Shown here piece by piece: positions 60,777 to 64,000 of a stretch of DNA of 64,000 nt. Source of the DNA: Bacillus sp. N13C7 (GTDB taxonomy: Bacteria; Bacillota; Bacilli; Bacillales; Bacillaceae); the NCBI RefSeq assembly GCF_026790065.1, contig NZ_JALAMO010000001.1, forward strand, positions 330,696-394,695, in the 5' to 3' direction. Every line of letters begins with the position of its first letter. Within the stretch, counting starts at the first letter, position 1. Position numbers and translations under genes: made by a program. The notes under the pieces were generated by a model that saw only the letters and a program-made list of their open reading frames with translations, made no database searches and was not told where the DNA came from.

Positions 60777-60794
60777 TGTGACATTTTCGTCACA
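60777..60794. promoter_or_regulatory. BceR binding site for bceAB
   Basis: TGTGAC-ATTTTC-GTCACA, a perfect inverted repeat. The minus strand fits the BceR-type motif TnACA-N4-TGTnA. It overlaps the bceS stop codon (60790-60792) and is centred about 73 nt upstream of the expected bceA start site. Confidence 0.75.
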
Positions 60795-61794
60795 CGCTTA
60801 TGACACGTTCGAATTGATTCCGCTTTGGGAAGGTTAAAGTAAAAACTGTCCCCGCACCGAACTCCGATTGCACATCAATATGGATCAATAACGGCTTCGC
60901 TGCTTTTTTCGCGAGGTACAGCCCCATGCCAGTGGACGCTTGATCATGGTGGTTCGTTGTGGATGTAAATCCTTTATCAAAAATACGCGGCATATCTTTT
61001 GGCGCAATGCCCCTGCCGAAGTCTCTCACTTCGAGGTGCGTCCGCTCTCCTTTTTGAAAGCTTTTGATTTCAATTTCAGAAGCTTCACTGTATTTCACTG
61101 CGTTTGTCAGCAGCTGCCTGATGATAAACGCCAGCCATTTTGCATCGCTCAGCACTTCCTCAGCCTCCAGCTGAATATCAAAGCCGATCCCTTTTTGAAT
61201 ACACCACGATTGTAAGTCTTTAATCTCCTTGAAAATCAAAGTCCGTAGCTTGATACATTCTACAGACAGATCATTTCCAATAAATGACATGCGTTTTTGA
61301 TGAAGCTGCTGATCAAGAAGCAGGTGAATACGAAGCCATTCATATGACAGCTGGGATTTTAACGCTTGATCTTCCATTCTGTCGATGAGTAAATGCATTG
61401 CTGTTAATGGGGTTTTGACCTCATGAATCCATGCCAGCAGCTCATCTTTTTCATTTTCTAATGCCAAGCGATGCCGGGCTGCGGTTTGCTTCAAGTGTTC
61501 CGTTTGCCCGGTAATGCTGCGTTCAACCATTGATTCAAACGGCGTTTCCGGTTCATTTATCGCTGTCACATCAAGATTGTTTTCCCATGTTTTCAGGCTT
61601 TTATAAAACGCCGTTTCTTTCCGATAACGAAGCCAAAGGAATATCGCAAAAAATAAAACACACAAATATACCATATAGAGAACATTTTCAAATGAAATGG
61701 ATGGATCAACAAAAGCAATGAACAACATCAAAACCTGCTGAAACAAAAATGCGGCAATCCAGCTACGCCTTTCGGTAAGGAATGCTTTAATCAT
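60790..61794 (-). CDS. bceS: BceS, intramembrane-sensing histidine kinase
   Basis: A 334-residue kinase with two membrane helices (residues ~12-30 and ~38-55) and almost no outside loop, so it cannot sense bacitracin alone and gets its signal from BceAB. The phospho-accepting His124 lies in [13 protein letters not shown]. The ATP-binding N, G1 and G2 boxes ([24 protein letters not shown]) follow. ATG at 61794 overlaps the bceR end by 8 nt. Confidence 0.95.
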   Translation of the reverse strand: MIKAFLTERRSWIAAFLFQQVLMLFIAFVDPSISFENVLYMVYLCVLFFAIFLWLRYRKETAFYKSLKTWENNLDVTAINEPETPFESMVERSITGQTEHLKQTAARHRLALENEKDELLAWIHEVKTPLTAMHLLIDRMEDQALKSQLSYEWLRIHLLLDQQLHQKRMSFIGNDLSVECIKLRTLIFKEIKDLQSWCIQKGIGFDIQLEAEEVLSDAKWLAFIIRQLLTNAVKYSEASEIEIKSFQKGERTHLEVRDFGRGIAPKDMPRIFDKGFTSTTNHHDQASTGMGLYLAKKAAKPLLIHIDVQSEFGAGTVFTLTFPKRNQFERVISV

Positions 61795-62482
61795 AGAAAT
61801 GGTCCTTTTCCTTCGCCATGTAGCCTTGGCCGACCTTTGTCTCGATATATGCGCCAAGCTGCAGGTCATCCAGTTTTTTTCGCAGGCGATTGACATTGAC
61901 AGTCAACGTATTATCACTCACAAAACGCTCATCATTCCACAAGCTTCTAATCAGCTCTTCCCGGCTGACAATCTTGTTTTTATGTTCTATCAATTGTTTT
62001 AAAATGAACATTTCATTTTTCGTCAGTTCAACAGAGCCCTTGTCATTGCTGACGAGGTTCTGCTCTGCGTCTATGGCAGCCCCGCACCATGTTTTGATCG
62101 TGCTCGGCTCCGTATTATAATGATGCACACGCCGGAAAATCGCTTGGATTTTCGCAATCAGCACATCAAAGTGAAATGGCTTTTGAATAAAGTCATCTGC
62201 TCCGAGCTGCATAGACATCACCATATCCGCAGGATGATCACGGGAGGATAAAAAGAGAATCGGAACATTTGACCGGGAGCGGATCAGCCGGCACCAATGA
62301 AAGCCGTCAAATTTAGGCAGCTGTACATCGATAATGACACAATCAGGCTTAACCGCCGCAAATTCCTGTAGCACTTGACTGAAATCCTGAATGCCATATA
62401 CATCATAGGACCATCCCGTTAAACGATCCTTCATTTCATGAAACAGCGATTCATCATCTTCAATCAGCAAAAGTTTAAACAA
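61787..62482 (-). CDS. bceR: BceR, OmpR-type response regulator
   Basis: A 231-residue response regulator. The receiver domain has the phospho-acceptor Asp52 in CVIIDVQLP and acidic residues at 9-10. The C-terminal winged helix (ELTKNEMFILKQLIE to NVNRLRKKL) is of the OmpR/PhoB type. It activates bceAB. The start is TTG at 62482, with GCGGTGAG upstream. It follows ytrF after a hairpin, so bceRS has its own promoter, which I could not locate clearly. Confidence 0.94.
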   Translation of the reverse strand: MFKLLLIEDDESLFHEMKDRLTGWSYDVYGIQDFSQVLQEFAAVKPDCVIIDVQLPKFDGFHWCRLIRSRSNVPILFLSSRDHPADMVMSMQLGADDFIQKPFHFDVLIAKIQAIFRRVHHYNTEPSTIKTWCGAAIDAEQNLVSNDKGSVELTKNEMFILKQLIEHKNKIVSREELIRSLWNDERFVSDNTLTVNVNRLRKKLDDLQLGAYIETKVGQGYMAKEKDHFYD

Positions 62483-62549
62483 TCGACTCACCGCACTTTT
62501 TCCTTTTTTATCAAGTGTATAGCAAAACGCCATTATGCGCTATAGAGAA

Positions 62550-62570
62550 AGCCGGCTGTCTCAGCCGGCT
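62550..62570 (-). terminator. Terminator after ytrF
   Basis: A perfect 9-bp G/C-rich stem (agccggctg / cagccggct) with a TCT loop. The T-run is weak (TTTCTCT). Confidence 0.65.
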
Positions 62571-62578
62571 CGTACACA

Positions 62579-63889
62579 TTATAATTCTCTTCTCAACGCT
62601 GTCAGCACGTTGGTTTTGGTTGCTTTTCTAGCCGGGTTCATGCCGGAAATGACCGCAACCCCTCCGCAAATCACAACGGCTATGCTGACAAGGCTGACCG
62701 GGATGTAGGAGAAAGTGTAATTCAAATCGCCCGCATCGCCCCCGCTTGTCGCCGCAAGAATCATCGGAACAGCCAGGTTAACAAGGTAGCTTACGCCGTA
62801 AGAAATGATAATCCCAATCACACAGCCTAAAATCCCGATATACGCGCTCTCCATTAAGAACATTCGGCGAATGATAGACGGACTCGCCCCAATCGCTTTC
62901 ATGATGCCGATCTCTTGCGTTCTTTCTGTAACCGCCATCGTCATTGTGTTAAAAATGCCGATCGCTGAGATGATAACCGCGATACATCCGACGAAGATCA
63001 GTCCGATTTTGAAGACCATGAAGAAGGTGTTAGCTCCCTCAAGCTCGGTAGTCACTGAAGTGACATAGTAACCGTCATCTGTTAGATCATTTGTCAGCTG
63101 TTCCACATTCTCAAATTTATCAGCAAATACGCCAATGTTTGTTTCAACATTCCCGCCTTCGAAGTCCAAAAATTCCGAAAAGTCTTTTTTGAATTGATCA
63201 CTGATGAAGATGTTCGAGTCCTCCATCCAATCTTGAGATGGTTTTTTTGTAATACCGACAATTTTAAAGTCATATGTTTTTGTTTTTGTAACATCCCCTG
63301 TTTTAGGATCTGTCTTCGATACACTTAGTTCAATTGTTTTGTTCAGAATATCTTTCGTATAGCCCTTTGGTTCTTTTATATCTTCTGGATTTCCTTTTGC
63401 TTCTTCGATTTTTTTGTTATATTCTTCCGATTCTTTTTTCGTCAATAATCTCTTTGCGAAGTCGTATCCTACTACGATTTCATTTTCCGACTTTGCGACT
63501 CTACCCTTTTCCAATTCCATATTGGCCTTTAATTCATCATTCATATTGGTAAAAATGAGATTAGAGCTTTCATTTGTTCGATTGCCTAACGTAGCTTTGT
63601 TTGGTTCATATACTTGCGTTCTTTCTACAACTGACCTTACGTGATCATACTTCTCTAAATCAGCTTTTTTAATCGGCTTGTCCCCTTCCTTGCCCATTAC
63701 ACTGACTTTTGTTACAATCTGCTGGCTCATTGTCATATCTGTAATCGTCTTTTGAATCCCAAATCCAACCGATGACAGCACGACCAAAAACGCACACGCC
63801 ATTGTTGTCGCCAGAATCGTCATAAAGACGCGAAGCCTGTTTTTCTTCATATTTCTTCTGATAAAATGGACCTGATCCTTAAACCTCAA
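62579..63889 (-). CDS. ytrF: YtrF, MacB-like ABC permease
   Basis: A 436-residue FtsX/MacB-type permease. There is one N-terminal helix (residues ~20-45), a ~230-residue outside domain, and three C-terminal helices (~285-430). It is the last gene of the ytr operon, which responds to cell-wall antibiotics in B. subtilis. Its start, TTG at 63889, lies inside the end of ytrE (11-nt overlap), so the two are coupled. It works with the YtrE ATPase. Confidence 0.92.
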   Translation of the reverse strand: MRFKDQVHFIRRNMKKNRLRVFMTILATTMACAFLVVLSSVGFGIQKTITDMTMSQQIVTKVSVMGKEGDKPIKKADLEKYDHVRSVVERTQVYEPNKATLGNRTNESSNLIFTNMNDELKANMELEKGRVAKSENEIVVGYDFAKRLLTKKESEEYNKKIEEAKGNPEDIKEPKGYTKDILNKTIELSVSKTDPKTGDVTKTKTYDFKIVGITKKPSQDWMEDSNIFISDQFKKDFSEFLDFEGGNVETNIGVFADKFENVEQLTNDLTDDGYYVTSVTTELEGANTFFMVFKIGLIFVGCIAVIISAIGIFNTMTMAVTERTQEIGIMKAIGASPSIIRRMFLMESAYIGILGCVIGIIISYGVSYLVNLAVPMILAATSGGDAGDLNYTFSYIPVSLVSIAVVICGGVAVISGMNPARKATKTNVLTALRREL

Positions 63890-64000
63890 CGGTAATTCCC
63901 CCTTTTAGCACACCATCATGAAGCTGAAATTTTGAATGCCCGATAGAAGCGACTTCATCATCGTGAGTAATGATCACAAATGTAATGCCACGCTCGCGAT
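63879..64000 (-). CDS. ytrE: YtrE, ABC ATPase (C-terminal end, cut by window edge)
   Basis: Only the last 39 codons are in the window. They include the H-loop FVIITHDDEVAS and end in a TAA at 63881-63879. It is the ATPase partner of YtrF by position and overlap. Confidence 0.85.
   Translation of the reverse strand, partial: RERGITFVIITHDDEVASIGHSKFQLHDGVLKGGITVEV

Overview
The window is a stretch of chromosome from a member of the Bacillus subtilis group. Gene order (sftA-ytpRQP, ytoQ, ytoP, malS, amyX, pbuO, murJ, opuD, the yte/ytc pectin genes, bioWAFDBI-ytbQ, msm/mel, leuS, ytvA, bceRSAB, ytrEF) is what I know from B. subtilis. Several proteins (BioF, BioW, BioI, AmyX) differ from my memory of strain 168 at many positions, so a sister species or distant strain is more likely than 168 itself. 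Gene density is high, with short intergenic gaps and many intrinsic terminators. I saw no rRNA, tRNA, CRISPR array, insertion sequence or prophage.

Layout: 1-3.1 kb holds the 5' part of sftA and the ytpP-ytpQ-ytpR operon, all on the minus strand. 3.1-15.7 kb holds housekeeping and metabolic genes: ytoQ behind a very good sigma-B-type promoter, ytoP, ytzB, malS, ytnP, trmB, ytzH, ytmP, the ytlP-ytlQ-ytlR-amyX operon, and ytkP. 15.7-26.9 kb holds the dipeptidase, the purine permease pbuO, the ythPQ ABC transporter, ytzE, ytzG, murJ (ytgP), ytfP, opuD and yteV. 27-36.5 kb is a pectin/rhamnogalacturonan utilisation cluster: yteP-R-S-T-U, the regulator ytdP, and ytcP-ytcQ behind a candidate cre site. 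36.7-43.8 kb is the biotin operon bioWAFDBI-ytbQ, with a textbook sigma-A promoter, a BirA-type operator and an internal terminator. 44-50.5 kb is the esterase ytaP and the alpha-galactoside operon msmR-msmE-amyD-amyC-melA. 50.5-55.3 kb has the rhodanese ytwF, leuS with a T-box leader, ytvB, and the blue-light receptor ytvA. 55.3-64 kb has the MFS transporter yttB, a PadR-regulator/membrane-protein pair, the bacitracin module bceRS-bceAB, and the end of the ytr operon (ytrE partial, ytrF).

Several systems fit together. The yte/ytc genes encode solute capture (YtcQ), a permease pair (YteP/YtcP) and intracellular breakdown (YteR, YteT), with no ATPase gene in the cluster. The msm operon pairs the same type of importer with MelA. 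Sugar genes carry CcpA-like sites. ytoQ, ytvA and perhaps opuD carry sigma-B-like promoters. BceRS controls BceAB through an inverted repeat that overlaps the bceS stop codon.

I found no clear undescribed multi-gene system. The least explained locus is the PadR plus prefix-domain membrane protein pair at 56.7-57.9 kb, next to the bacitracin genes. Other points worth a look are the in-frame duplication in SftA, the ytoQ sigma-B promoter, and the 22-bp palindrome between ytaP and msmR.
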